Shown here one piece after another: positions 18,068 to 28,000 of a stretch of 59,096 bases of DNA. The stretch comes from DASUFI01 sp036274635 (lineage in GTDB: Bacteria; Planctomycetota; B15-G4), in contig DASUFI010000185.1 in assembly GCA_036274635.1 (NCBI GenBank), positions 1-59,096 of the forward strand, read 5' to 3'. The notes beneath the pieces were generated by a model. The model saw only the letters and a list, made by a program, of their open reading frames with translations. It did no database searches and had not been told where the DNA came from. The position numbers were made by a program, and so were the translations under genes. The first letter of the stretch is position 1. Each line of letters opens with the position of its first letter.

Positions 18068-19225
18068 ATGCAGGGACTTGCCGTGGGGTGGGCGTTCGCT
18101 GTCGCGGTGTGCAGCGGATGCCGGACCGCTGCCGAGCCCGCCTTCGTCGAGGGCCCGGACTCGCCGATCGCGGTGGGTCCCGGGCCGGAGACTCCGGCCC
18201 TTGCGGACTTCGACGGTGACGGAAGACCGGACATCGTGGTGACGTGCGGATCGCGCGCGGCGCCCCAGGTCGGGGGCGTGCTGTTGCTCCTCAACCAAGG
18301 GGGCGCGAGGTTCGCGGCCGCGCCCGCGGGACGCATCGAGCTGCCGCAGCCCGTGGACTCGCTCGCGGTCGCGGACTTCAACGAAGACCGGTGCGTCGAC
18401 GTGGCCGCGGTGGGGCACGACTCGTATCAGGTCCATCTGCTCTTCGGGGACGGGCACGGTGGGCTGTCCGGCGGCAGCTCGTTCGCCGCGCACGTGGGAC
18501 ACCATCCACACACCCACGCCGTCGCGGCTCTGGACGTCAATGGCGACGGCCACGCGGACGTGCTGACGACCAATGCGGATGACGACGCCATCTCCGTCCT
18601 GCTGGGCGACGGGCGGGGCGGCCTTGCGCCGGCGGCCGGATCGCCCTTCGCGGCGCCGCGTCACCCGTACTCGAGCCTCGCCGTGCAGGACCTGGATGGG
18701 GACGGCAGGCCGGACGTGGCAGCGCCGCTGCTGGAGTCGGGCGAGATCGGCGTGTACCTCGGCGACGGCGCAGGCGGTTTCGCGGCGGCACCGGGCTCGC
18801 CGCATGGCGTCGGGGCGCGCCCGGGCTTCGTGCACGCCGACGACGTCAACGGCGACGGCCGGCCGGACCTGCTGGCCACGCACGACGATGTGGGGCTGCT
18901 GGACGTGCTGCTGAACGAGGGCGGCGGACGGTTCGCGTTCGCTCCGGAGTCGCCGGTGCGCGTGCGCGAGCCGGTGTGGTCGATCGTCACCAGCGATGTC
19001 GATGACGATGGGGACCGCGATGCGATCCTGAGCACGCCGGGCCGGAGCCTGGTGCTGCTCCTGGGCGATGGTCACGGGGGCTTCTCGCGGGCGGAGCGGG
19101 CGGCCCTGGCGACCGGCGAGGCACCCAACCGGCTGGCGTCGGGCGATCTCGATGGCGACGGACGCGCGGATGTCGTGACGAGCAACCACGAGAGCGGAGA
19201 CATCACCGTGCTGCTGCGGCGATAG
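18068..19225 (+). CDS. FG-GAP/VCBS-repeat lipoprotein
   Basis: Predicted 385 residues. A short signal with Cys15 and Cys18 (V-C-S-G-C) suggests lipidation. The body has about seven repeats with the calcium-loop pattern D-x-D-x-D-G-x-x-D (for example A-D-F-D-G-D-G-R-P-D and D-V-N-G-D-G-H-A-D), each followed by strands such as V-L-L-G-D-G-R-G-G. This is the VCBS/FG-GAP beta-propeller family, exposed on the cell surface in this phylum and usually of unknown ligand. Unlike the FG-GAP proteins at 31615 and 44572 it lacks the extra C-terminal domain. It is flanked by gaps of about 235 bp on both sides. Confidence 0.82.
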   Translation: MQGLAVGWAFAVAVCSGCRTAAEPAFVEGPDSPIAVGPGPETPALADFDGDGRPDIVVTCGSRAAPQVGGVLLLLNQGGARFAAAPAGRIELPQPVDSLAVADFNEDRCVDVAAVGHDSYQVHLLFGDGHGGLSGGSSFAAHVGHHPHTHAVAALDVNGDGHADVLTTNADDDAISVLLGDGRGGLAPAAGSPFAAPRHPYSSLAVQDLDGDGRPDVAAPLLESGEIGVYLGDGAGGFAAAPGSPHGVGARPGFVHADDVNGDGRPDLLATHDDVGLLDVLLNEGGGRFAFAPESPVRVREPVWSIVTSDVDDDGDRDAILSTPGRSLVLLLGDGHGGFSRAERAALATGEAPNRLASGDLDGDGRADVVTSNHESGDITVLLRR

Positions 19226-19461
19226 GCGCGGCCCCCGGGCACGGCGCAAGTGCCGTGCGCGCCGACGTCGGCCGCGCCGGCGAGGTCGAGCCGCCAGGCG
19301 CCTGCCGGGCGCCCTGCCGCCGGAGGGGCGCACGCCGGGTCGGAGGCGATACGATCGGGGCCTTGTTCCGCCACTCCCCTCCCGCGGGGAGTCCATTCCT
19401 CGCCCTTCTCTGGAGCGTGCCGGGACCGCTTCGCGCTCGCGGCCTGAGTTCTCTGACCTCC

Positions 19462-20709
19462 ATGTCGACCTCGAAGTCCAAACGGGGCGCCCGCTGGTTG
19501 CTCCCGCGCCTTGCGCTCGCGCTGCTCGCGGCCCTGATCTCGCTGGCGGCCGTCGAGGGCGGGGCCCGCCTCTATCTCGGCAACGCGTTCGTCCAGGACC
19601 TTCCCATCGGCCGGCCGGACAGGGCGTGCGCGCAGCCCGATCCCGTGCTCGGCTGGAGCAACCTTCCCAACGCGCGCGCGCGCGTCGATGCGCCCCGGTT
19701 CAGCTACTGGCTGCAGATCAACTCGAGGGGGCTCCGCGACACCGAGCACACCTTCCAGAAGAAGCCCGGCACGCTGCGCATCGCGCTGCTCGGCGACTCG
19801 CTCGCGTGGGGCTGGGGCGTGGACAACGGCAAGGCGTTCGCCGACATCGTCGAGCGCGACCTCGGCCCCGACGTCGAGGTGATCAACTTCGGCGTGCCGG
19901 GATACAGCACCGATCAGGAGTTGCTGGCGTTCGAGCGCGACGGCGTGAACTACGAGCCGGACCTCGTGCTGCTGTGCTTCGTGCTGAACGACGTGGTGGG
20001 CAACCACCAGCGCGAGTCCCAGGGGCGATTCAAACCGCACCTCGAGCGCCGTGGGGCCGAGTGGGTGATGGCGCCCTGTCCACCGCCGCGCCCGGTGACC
20101 GACAAGCTCCGCGAGTTCTCGACGCCGGAGTGGCTCTACTGGCACAGCGCCGTGCTGCAGGCGGCCAACCCTCCGGACGGCGAGAAGCAGCTGGCGAGCG
20201 AAGCGTCGCGCGTGACGGGCGGCGCCGACACCGAGGGACCCGATCGCGACGCCCCCTTGCCGGACCGGAGCGCCGAGGACGATCAGATCAAGGCGCTCTG
20301 CGAAGAGGTCGCCGACGAGTCATCCCCAAGCTACGCCCTGCTCGGCAAGCTCTCCGAGGCGTGCCGGTCACGCAAGCTGCCGCTGGTCGCCTTCTCGATC
20401 GCCCACCACCACGACAAGTATCTGTACTGGGTCGATGTGCCCCGACCGACGCCTGCCGGGCCCGAGCTTCGGACCCTGCTGACCGAGCGACTCGCCGACG
20501 CCGGCCGGCGACTCGGCTTCCAGACCTTCTCCGTGGACCAGGCCATGTTCGAGGAGACCGGCAAGGGCCACGTGCTGACCTGCGGCGACAGCCATCTCAA
20601 CGAGCTCGGCAATCAGGTCGTGGCGCGCCGGATCGTCGAGGAGTTGCGGCCGTTGCTCGCGAAGATCCGCGGCGGCGGCGACCCGGCGGCGATCCCTCCC
20701 GTCAGGTGA
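19462..20709 (+). CDS. Membrane-anchored SGNH/GDSL-type hydrolase
   Basis: Predicted 415 residues. One N-terminal membrane helix (about 14-31) anchors an extracytoplasmic SGNH-fold domain. The nucleophile is Ser113 in L-L-G-D-S-L-A-W-G-W-G. The later block-V motif D-S-H-L-N provides Asp376 and His378. Intermediate landmarks include N-F-G-V-P-G-Y-S-T-D-Q and L-x-F-V-L-N-D-V. Such enzymes are esterases or acetyltransferase-related proteins that often modify polysaccharide; the exact substrate cannot be read. Start at 19462 is chosen because it gives a basic tail before the helix. The multi-pass YfhO-like protein downstream may take part in the same envelope pathway. Confidence 0.82.
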   Translation: MSTSKSKRGARWLLPRLALALLAALISLAAVEGGARLYLGNAFVQDLPIGRPDRACAQPDPVLGWSNLPNARARVDAPRFSYWLQINSRGLRDTEHTFQKKPGTLRIALLGDSLAWGWGVDNGKAFADIVERDLGPDVEVINFGVPGYSTDQELLAFERDGVNYEPDLVLLCFVLNDVVGNHQRESQGRFKPHLERRGAEWVMAPCPPPRPVTDKLREFSTPEWLYWHSAVLQAANPPDGEKQLASEASRVTGGADTEGPDRDAPLPDRSAEDDQIKALCEEVADESSPSYALLGKLSEACRSRKLPLVAFSIAHHHDKYLYWVDVPRPTPAGPELRTLLTERLADAGRRLGFQTFSVDQAMFEETGKGHVLTCGDSHLNELGNQVVARRIVEELRPLLAKIRGGGDPAAIPPVR

Positions 20710-20826
20710 GCCCGCAGCTCACGCCGCCGCAGGCGCCGGCCTGCGCGGCCGGCTCGCGATCGCCGACGTCGCCTGGCGACGCCTGCGACTGGCGCCGCGG
20801 CGAGTGGCGTCGTAGGCTTGCGGCGC

Positions 20827-23139
20827 GTGGCTAGCCGATCGAACCCGACCGAGCCGGACGCGCGCAACGACGGGCCCGCTCCGGATGCCGCGCGCGGCGG
20901 CGCCCACTGGCCGTGGTGCCTGGCGCTGGTCCTGCTGATCCTTCCCGGCTACGCGCGGCTGCTCGTGGGCGACGAGGGCGCGATCGGCCGCGACTACGGC
21001 ACGGTGTTCCTCGACGCGCTCACGCAGCAGCGGGCGGCGCTGCTGGACGGGCACGTGCTGTTGTGGGACCCCAGCCAGGTCGGAGGCACCGCCTTCTGGC
21101 CGCTCCCCAACGAGTGTCCCCTGTATCCGCCGCTCATGGCGTGCCTGCTGGTGCGCGGCAACGTCGAGGGCCTCAACCTCTGCATCTTCCTGCACGTGGT
21201 CTGGGGCGCGCTCGGGACGTACGCGCTCGTGCACCTGCTGGGCGGCAGTCGCCTCGCGGCGCTCGTCGGCGGCGTGATGTTCGCGTACGGCTACTTCACG
21301 CAGCACCTCGTGGACATCCTGCCGCTCGAGGCCCTGGCCAGCGCGTGGATCCCGTGGGCGCTGTACGGCCTGTGCCGCGCCCTCACCAGCACGCGCTGGC
21401 TGCGCTGGGCGGCGTTCGCGGCCTTGGCCTATGCGGCGCTGCCGTGGCTGGGCAGCTACATCCAGTTCCTTCCGGGCCTGGTCCTGGCGGGAGTCATCGT
21501 GCTCGTCGCCTCGCTGCGCCGGCCCGGCCTCATCGGTCGCGGGCTGGCCAGCATGCTGGTCTTCGGCGTCATCATGGCGCTGGTGTCGGCGGCCAAGCTG
21601 CTGCCCACCTTGCACTGGATCAAGCTCACCGATCGCGCCGGCGGCATCACCGAGGGCTTCGCGATGGGGGGCGCGCTACGGCCGGCCGACGTGCTGGAGT
21701 GGACGCAGCGCGAGGGCTGGGCACCGTGGGCCCTGCTGCTGTGCGGACTGCTGCTCGGGCTGCGGCGCCGCGACTCCTTCGGCCTGCCGTTCGCGGCGGC
21801 CGTCGCCGTGCTCATGCTCATCTCGAGCGGGCTGATCTACAAGGCGATGTACGACTACATACCGGGGTTCCAGTACGTGCGCGAGCCGCGCCGGGTCTGG
21901 CTGCTGATGCCCGCGGTGCTGCCCGTGGCCGCCGGCCTCGGGCTCACGTACCTGCAGGAGCGCGTGCCCTGGCGCGGGCGCCGCGGGGCGCTGGCGGCCG
22001 GCCTCGTGCTGCTGGCCGTCGCCGCCGACATGATCGTGTGGTCGCGCTACGACCCGCCGCTCAGGCAGTCGCTGTCGGCGCGCGTGGCAGCCAATGCGAT
22101 CCATCAGAACCTGGCCAGCCGCGCGCGCAAAGAGCCGCGATTTCGCGTGATCGACGCGACCAAGACGCGCGCGCGCGTCAAGCAGACGGCCGACCTCATG
22201 CGCTCCAGCCTCGGGCTCGAGAGCATGGAGGGCATCATGGGCAACGTGGCGATCACCGCTTACGACATCGACTACCTGGAGGTCTGCCGCGACGCACGCG
22301 CCAAGCTGCTGGGCCTCATGAACTGCCGCTATCTCACCTCCCCGAAGCCGCTGGACGATCCGGACCTGTCCTTCGTGGCGAGATTCCCCCTCGATCGCCA
22401 GTGCGCCGTCATGGGCAGCGACGGCCCGCTGCTGTACAGCAACGACCTCGCGCTGCCGCGCGCCAGCCTGTCCGGGCATGCCCTGCTCCAGGTGGGCGGT
22501 GCGTCCCTGGATCAGAAGACGCTGCTCGAGAGCGCGTGGGACCCGCGACGCGCGGTCCTGATCCGCGTCGAGCCCGCGCAGCTCGCGGCTCTGACGGACG
22601 CGGAGCTCGCGCGCTTCGACGCGGCGGTCCTCTGGGCCCCCGTGGACGACGCGCTGCGCGCACGCCTGGTCGCGGCCGGCGTCGACTGCCTCGACCGGCG
22701 CGAGGCCACCGACCCGTCCGCGCTGGACAGCTGGCTCGGGCGCGTGCTGCCCGCGACGCCGACGCTGAAGCCCATCGCCGATCCGCCGCGCGAGTGGAAC
22801 GCCGAGCACGTGCAGCTGCCGGCCGACGCCGGAGGCCGCTGGCTCGTGCTGGCCGAGACCTTCGCGATCTATCCGGGCTGGAGCGCGACGGTCGATGGCG
22901 CGCCGGCGCCGCTGTTCGTGGCCAACGCCGTCACGACCGCGATTCTGCTGCCGCAGGGCGCGCGGGAGGTTGCCCTGGCCTACAGCCCGCCGGGCTTGGC
23001 CGCGGGACTCGGACTCACGTTGGCGGGCCTGCTCCTCGCCGGCTGTGCGATCCTCTGGCGCCCGGCTCGCGGCGGTCGCGCCGCGGCGCTCACCCCGCCA
23101 GCACCTCTGCACGCAGCCCCTCGCGCACCCAGCCCGTGA
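20827..23139 (+). CDS. YfhO-like polytopic membrane protein
   Basis: Predicted 770 residues from GTG (a TTG at 20818 is equally possible). There are about 11-13 membrane helices in the first ~420 residues. A periplasmic domain follows with landmarks such as W-D-P-R-R-A-V-L-I-R and E-T-F-A-I-Y-P-G-W-S-A-T-V-D-G, then a last helix and an Ala/Pro-rich tail. The short motif L-x-E-x-F-Y-P-G-W-x-A-x-V-D-G is characteristic of YfhO-type GT-C-like membrane proteins, which are implicated in glycosylation of teichoic acids or lipids elsewhere. The early loop G-x-D-Y-G-T and the conserved L-W-D-P-x-x-x-G-G-x-x-F-W fit the GT-C pattern. Sugar donor and acceptor are unknown. Confidence 0.8.
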   Translation: MASRSNPTEPDARNDGPAPDAARGGAHWPWCLALVLLILPGYARLLVGDEGAIGRDYGTVFLDALTQQRAALLDGHVLLWDPSQVGGTAFWPLPNECPLYPPLMACLLVRGNVEGLNLCIFLHVVWGALGTYALVHLLGGSRLAALVGGVMFAYGYFTQHLVDILPLEALASAWIPWALYGLCRALTSTRWLRWAAFAALAYAALPWLGSYIQFLPGLVLAGVIVLVASLRRPGLIGRGLASMLVFGVIMALVSAAKLLPTLHWIKLTDRAGGITEGFAMGGALRPADVLEWTQREGWAPWALLLCGLLLGLRRRDSFGLPFAAAVAVLMLISSGLIYKAMYDYIPGFQYVREPRRVWLLMPAVLPVAAGLGLTYLQERVPWRGRRGALAAGLVLLAVAADMIVWSRYDPPLRQSLSARVAANAIHQNLASRARKEPRFRVIDATKTRARVKQTADLMRSSLGLESMEGIMGNVAITAYDIDYLEVCRDARAKLLGLMNCRYLTSPKPLDDPDLSFVARFPLDRQCAVMGSDGPLLYSNDLALPRASLSGHALLQVGGASLDQKTLLESAWDPRRAVLIRVEPAQLAALTDAELARFDAAVLWAPVDDALRARLVAAGVDCLDRREATDPSALDSWLGRVLPATPTLKPIADPPREWNAEHVQLPADAGGRWLVLAETFAIYPGWSATVDGAPAPLFVANAVTTAILLPQGAREVALAYSPPGLAAGLGLTLAGLLLAGCAILWRPARGGRAAALTPPAPLHAAPRAPSP

Positions 23140-23246
23140 GCCAGGACCACGCGTGCGAGGCACGATCGCCTCGCCTCCGTCGGCGATCAGCGTCAGCGAC
23201 TTGCCGCCAATGTCCGCAGAGAAGGCGTACTCGCCCGCAGCCACCA
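23090..23246 (-). pseudogene. Possible frameshifted gene remnant
   Basis: On the minus strand, one frame reads A-A-G-E-Y-A-F-S-A-D-I-G-G-K-S-L-T-L-I-A-D-G-G-E and then becomes Arg/Gly-rich. The neighbouring frame then reads W-S-W-L-T-G-W-V-R-E-G-L-R followed by A-E-V-L-A-G and a stop at 23090. Together they look like a protein C-terminus with a frameshift near 23165. The family is not recognised. It overlaps the low-complexity 3' end of the YfhO-like gene on the other strand, which weakens the case. Confidence 0.25.
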
Positions 23247-23395
23247 GCAGGCTCCCGGCAGCCCGCCGGCAGCCTCGTCATGAACCGCGCGCGCGGCTTT
23301 GGGGCACGCACGATCGAGGCCGGTGAAGATTTGCGCGAGCTGGCCGAGAGTTCCGCGAAGAGCGCCGCCAGCGAGCGCCGGCGCGCGAGGGGCCG

Positions 23396-24409
23396 TCAGG
23401 GCGACGCGATCGTCGCGAGGAAGGCCGCGCGCTCCGCGGCGTGCGTCCCGGCGTGCGCCTTGGCCATCTTCTGCAGCGACTTCCACAGCCCGCCGCTCGG
23501 ACCGTCCCGGAACAGCTGCGCCTGCAGGTCGAGCATCGCGGCGCTGGCCTTCAGCTCCATGTTCTGGTCGCCGCAGGTGTAGACATCGAGGGCGTCGTCC
23601 GCCTGGCGGCGCCAGTCGTCGTCGCGCGGCAGGGACGAGAGCGCCTTGCCGAGCGCCTCCACACGCGGCCGCGCGGCGGCGCCGAGACCCACGAGGAGCA
23701 TCTCGTTGCACCATTCGTACTGATTGAGGATCTCGTCGGCCACCAGCTGCGCCGGGCCCTGCAGGGTGCGCGCGGTGGCCTCGTCGTAAGGCGCCGAGAC
23801 GAGGCTGAGCGCCTTGGCCAGGTTGCCCGCGGACAGGGCCGTGAGCGCATCGCGCGTCTGCCCCGGGGCGCCCGGCCCACCGTTGCGGCGCTCGTCGACG
23901 AGGCGCTTCGCGGCGGCGGCCAGCTCCGCCTGCTGCGCCAGGGGGTCGCCCGCGAGCAGGGTGGCCTGCTTGGCGGAGATGAGCACGAAGGACGGCGTGG
24001 GCAAGGCCGCCAGGCCCGACGGCACCTCGCAGGTCCAGGCCGCCGTGCCGCCGAGCCAGTGCTCGCGCGCCGCGAAGCGCAGCATGTCCGTGTAGGAGAG
24101 TCCGCTGCGCTCCACGAGCAGCAGCGCGAGGTCGCCCTGGAAGGAGTCGGCCAGCGCGAGCGCCGCCGGCACGAGCCGCCGCGCGCCGGCGGGGTCGTCC
24201 GCGCGCCAGGAGACCACCAGCGTCGGCCGGTGCAGGAAGAGCATGAGCACCGAGTGCAGGCCGTCGCGATGGAAGGTGGCGCGGGACTGGTCCGGCAGGA
24301 CCACGCGCGGCAGGGGCGTGGCCGCGGCGGGAGGTGCCGCGATCGTCTGGGCCAGGACGGGACCGGACAGCGCGAGCAGGCCCAAAGCGAGCCGTGCGGC
24401 GCGCATCAT
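23396..24409 (-). CDS. Secreted hypothetical protein
   Basis: Predicted 337 residues with a signal peptide (1-21, ending P-V-L-A-Q-T). No family is recognised with certainty. The region H-S-V-L-M-L-F-L-H-R-P-T-L-V-V-S-W-R and the following helical stretches suggest a thioredoxin-like or TPR-like fold, but no CxxC motif is present. The C-terminal half is helical with a few Cys residues (Y-T-C-G-D). Its ATG overlaps the stop of the upstream TPR gene (ATGA), so the two are translationally coupled and probably act together. The downstream 3' gap shows no clear terminator. Confidence 0.62.
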   Translation of the reverse strand: MMRAARLALGLLALSGPVLAQTIAAPPAAATPLPRVVLPDQSRATFHRDGLHSVLMLFLHRPTLVVSWRADDPAGARRLVPAALALADSFQGDLALLLVERSGLSYTDMLRFAAREHWLGGTAAWTCEVPSGLAALPTPSFVLISAKQATLLAGDPLAQQAELAAAAKRLVDERRNGGPGAPGQTRDALTALSAGNLAKALSLVSAPYDEATARTLQGPAQLVADEILNQYEWCNEMLLVGLGAAARPRVEALGKALSSLPRDDDWRRQADDALDVYTCGDQNMELKASAAMLDLQAQLFRDGPSGGLWKSLQKMAKAHAGTHAAERAAFLATIASP

Positions 24410-24942
24410 TCGCCGAAGAGCTTGCGCGCCTCGGCGTCCCAGTCGATGTCGAGCCCGTCGCTCGGCCGGATGGCGGGCCGGTCGCGGTGGCGCAGCCACT
24501 CGTCGCGGCTCGCGAAGTCGCCCGGCGGTCGGCTGCGCGCGGCCGCGCGCGTGGCGGGCACGGAGGCCGAGGACGGCCGCGCCGGCCGGCGCGCGGACTC
24601 GATGACCACGCGGTACTCGGGCCGGTCCGTGCTGGCGCTGTGCTGGCGCTCGCGCAGCGTCTCGATGAAGTCGTCCGGGAAGCCCTCGAGCAGGTAGCGC
24701 GTGGGGTCCGTGTTGCGGGCGCGGGCGAAGAAGGTGGCGGCGCGCGCGAGGTCGTTCTCGCGGTAGTAGATCTTGCCCAGCAGCAGGTAGGCCTCGAAGG
24801 ACTCGAGCCCGCAGGTCAGCGCCTCGCGGAAGTGGCGGCCCGCGAGGCGCAGGCGGCCGAGGCGATAGGCGCGGCGCCCACTCAGCATGTGGTACCGCCC
24901 GAGCAGGGTGAGGAAGGCTCGGCGAAGGGGAAAGGCAGACAT
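24406..24942 (-). CDS. Small TPR-like protein
   Basis: Predicted 178 residues. The segment R-A-Y-R-L-G-R-L-R-L-A-G-R-H-F-R-E-A-L followed by A-Y-L-L-L-G-K-I-Y-Y-R-E-N-D-L-A-R-A-A-T contains two tetratricopeptide-like helix pairs. The C-terminal half is polar and rich in Arg, Ser and Pro, ending D-W-D-A-E-A-R-K-L-F-G-E. No signal peptide is evident, so it is probably cytoplasmic or membrane-peripheral. The ATG at 24942 (MSAFPLRR) is preferred to the in-frame ATG at 24987 because it begins a family-like helix. It is coupled by a 4-base overlap to the secreted protein downstream. Confidence 0.65.
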   Translation of the reverse strand: MSAFPLRRAFLTLLGRYHMLSGRRAYRLGRLRLAGRHFREALTCGLESFEAYLLLGKIYYRENDLARAATFFARARNTDPTRYLLEGFPDDFIETLRERQHSASTDRPEYRVVIESARRPARPSSASVPATRAAARSRPPGDFASRDEWLRHRDRPAIRPSDGLDIDWDAEARKLFGE

Positions 24943-25053
24943 GGGCTCTGGAACCGTTCGGCCGTGTTGCGGTGGCGAGCTTACCACGGGCCGCTACGGC
25001 CGTCACGGCGGGCGTGATGGCCCGACGTCGGCTGCCCGACGCTGCCGCCCGGC

Positions 25054-28000
25054 TCAGGGCTCGGGCAGGTCGAGCACCTTGGCCGCCGAGCCGCCGACCA
25101 GCGTGACACCGCTGTCCAGCAGCTGCTCCGCGCCGCTCCGCACCTGCACGCGATAGTTGCCGGCCGCGTAGGTTCCGAGCGTCAGGGTGCCGTCCGCCTG
25201 GGACAGGCTGGCCAGGTCCGAGAGCGAGAGGAGCCGGCAGGGCAGGCTGCTGCCGTCCGGCCCGAGGACGGCCACGTCCAGCCCGGCCGCCGGCCGGCCC
25301 TTGAGGTCCAGGCGCAGCGGCGTGCCCGGCGGCAGCGTGACGTCCAGCGGCGTGCGCTCGCCCGTCTTCACCAGCACGCCGCGCACGATGGTCAGCGCGT
25401 GGCCGGAGTCCATGAAGGCCAGGGTCCACGCGCCATCACGCAGGTCCCCGACCTCGTAGCTGCCCGAGGAGTCGCTGGCCTCCTCGCTGAAGCGCGAGCG
25501 CGGCAGGCCGGCCGCGTCCAGCACCCACACGCCCACGCCGTCCAGCGGCTGCCCGGCCGGGTCGCGCACGCTGCCCGCCACGACCGCCGCCGGCTCGACC
25601 TCCACCTGCATGGTGAAGCCCGGCCCGCCCTCGAGCACCGACAGGTTCTCCACGCGCTTCTGGGCCCAGCCCGCCGCGCCCATGCCCATGATGCCCTTGC
25701 CGCCCGCCACCACTGCGTAGGTGCCGCCGGGCAGGTGGCGGAAGCGGAAGGCGCCGGAGTCGTCGGAGTAGGTCTCGCCGACGCGGCCACCCAGGGCGGC
25801 CACGTAGGCCACCTCGTGCGCCGCGGCGTCGGTGCGCTCGAGCACGAGCCGCACGCGCGGCACGGCGTGGCCGTCCTCCTTGCTCACGACGACGCCGTTC
25901 AGGATGCCGCCGGGGAGGTCGACGTCGTGGCGCTGCTCGGCCTGCGCACCCAGCACCAGCGGCGCGAACACCGCCGAGCTGGGCTGCCCGCCGCCGGTGC
26001 CCGCCAGGCTGTCGGTGGGAATCACCGTCATGCCGTAGCGGCCGGGCACGACATGCGCGAACTGGTACTCGCCGTCCTTGCCGGTGTTCGCCCAGCCCAT
26101 CTTGCCCCCGGCCGTCTCCGGCAGCAGCGTGATCATCGCGCCCGCCACGGGGCCGGCCGCGTCCTTCACCTGGCCCACGAGGCGCACGCCGCCCTTGGTC
26201 TGCACGTGCAGGTCCACGCGCCGGTCCTCGTCCTCGGCCAGCGTCACCGGCTCCATCACGAGGTTCTCGAGCATGGACATGGGCGGGCTGTCGCCGCCGA
26301 GGTCCATGGAGAAGTCCGTGCGCATGACGTTGTAGGTGCCGGCGCCGAGGCCCGACACGCAGTACTGGCCCTGCGCGTCGGTGCTGGTGCGCTTGAGCGT
26401 GGTGGCCATGGCGTTGGACACCAGGATGGGCGCGTCGGGCACGGGGCCCAGCGTGTCGTAGACGGTGCCGTGCACGGACGCGCCCGTGGAGAGGCCCAGC
26501 GTCCCGACGTCGTGCGTCTCGCCGTGCGACAGCGCGAACTCCGGCACGCCCAGCGTGCGGTAGCCGGGGTGCTCCACGGACAGCGCCACCGTGCCCGGCG
26601 CGAAGCCACCCAGCCGGAAGCGCCCCTGCGCATCGCTGCGCGCGAAGGGAGCGGGCGCGCCCATGTCCTTCATCATCTGCATCACGCCGCCGGTGCCGGT
26701 GCGCACGTGGGCGCCGGCCACGGGCTCGCCGCTGCGCGCGTCCACGATCTGGCCGACCACCGCGCACTCGGGCTCGAGCATGATGACCAGGCCCCGCCGC
26801 CCGTCGGGCCCCACCTCCACGTTGGGCTCGACGTGTGCGCCGAAGCCCTTGGCGGTGACCGACACGTCGTACGTGCTCGGCACGACCTTCGGGAGCGTGA
26901 AGGTGCCGTCCGCGCGGTCGTGGAAGCCTTGCGGCCGGATGAGGCGCTCGAAGCCCGCCTCCGCCTCCGTGCCCATCCAGTCGCCCGGCTTGAACAGGCC
27001 CTCGGAGGGCTTGGCGGACACCGAGAAGGCGGGCACCGGCTCGCCGTCCGTCAGCGAGACGACGATGCCCGAGAGCGAGCTGAGCGGCTGCAGGCGCACC
27101 TCCACGTCGCTGCTCCCGGCGGCGACGTCGAGCGACTCGGTGCGCCGATCGTCGCGCGAGCAGCGCAGGCGCACGTCGCCCGGCTCGTAGCCGCGCAGGG
27201 CGAAGGTGCCGTCCGCCGCCGTGTGCGCCCGGGGATACAGGTCGCGCTCGAAGGCCGACCCGAAGCCCATCATGCTCGGCTTGGGGAAGCCGTGCACGAC
27301 CACGTTCTCCAGCGGCGCGCCGGCCGCGTCGAGCACGCGCCCGGTCACGGACAGGCCCTCCTCGGCGAGCAGCTCCACGCCCTCCACCACGCCGCCCGAG
27401 TCCACGTGCACGTCCTTGGCGTGCGCCAGCCTGAAGCCTTCCTGCGCCAGCACCGCGGAGTAGGTGCCGTCGGCGACGTCCTTGAACTCGAAGCGGCCTT
27501 CGGCGTCCGTGCGCGTCTCGTCCTTGAAGGCCTGCGTGAGCGCGATGTCCTTGAGCGAGAAGCTCGCGCGGCGCAGGTTCACGCGCGCGTCGGCGAGGCC
27601 GCTGCCGTCCGTGTGCTCCACGCGCCCGCGCACGATGCCGGCGGGCCGCAGCACCAGCTCGACCACGCGCTGCTCGCCGGCCTGCAAGGCGCTCACGTCG
27701 GCGCGCGCGGGCTGCAGCAGCGGTTCGACCGGCGTGGCGTCCGACGTCGCGTCCGGCTCGGGCGCGCGCGGCCGCATGGCCACCACCTGCAGCGCGAGGC
27801 CCGTGGGCACCGCCGGGAAGAGGAAGCGTCCCTGCTCGTCGCAGCGCTGGCTGCCCAGCGAGGCCATGCGCGAGCTGCTGTCGAGGACGCCGTAGGGATC
27901 GAAGGGCGTCGCCGCGCGCACGTTGGCCCGCGCCACGGGATCGCCGTGGCCGTCGAGCACGCGGCCCGCGAGCGAGGCGCCGCGCTCGAGCGTCACGTCC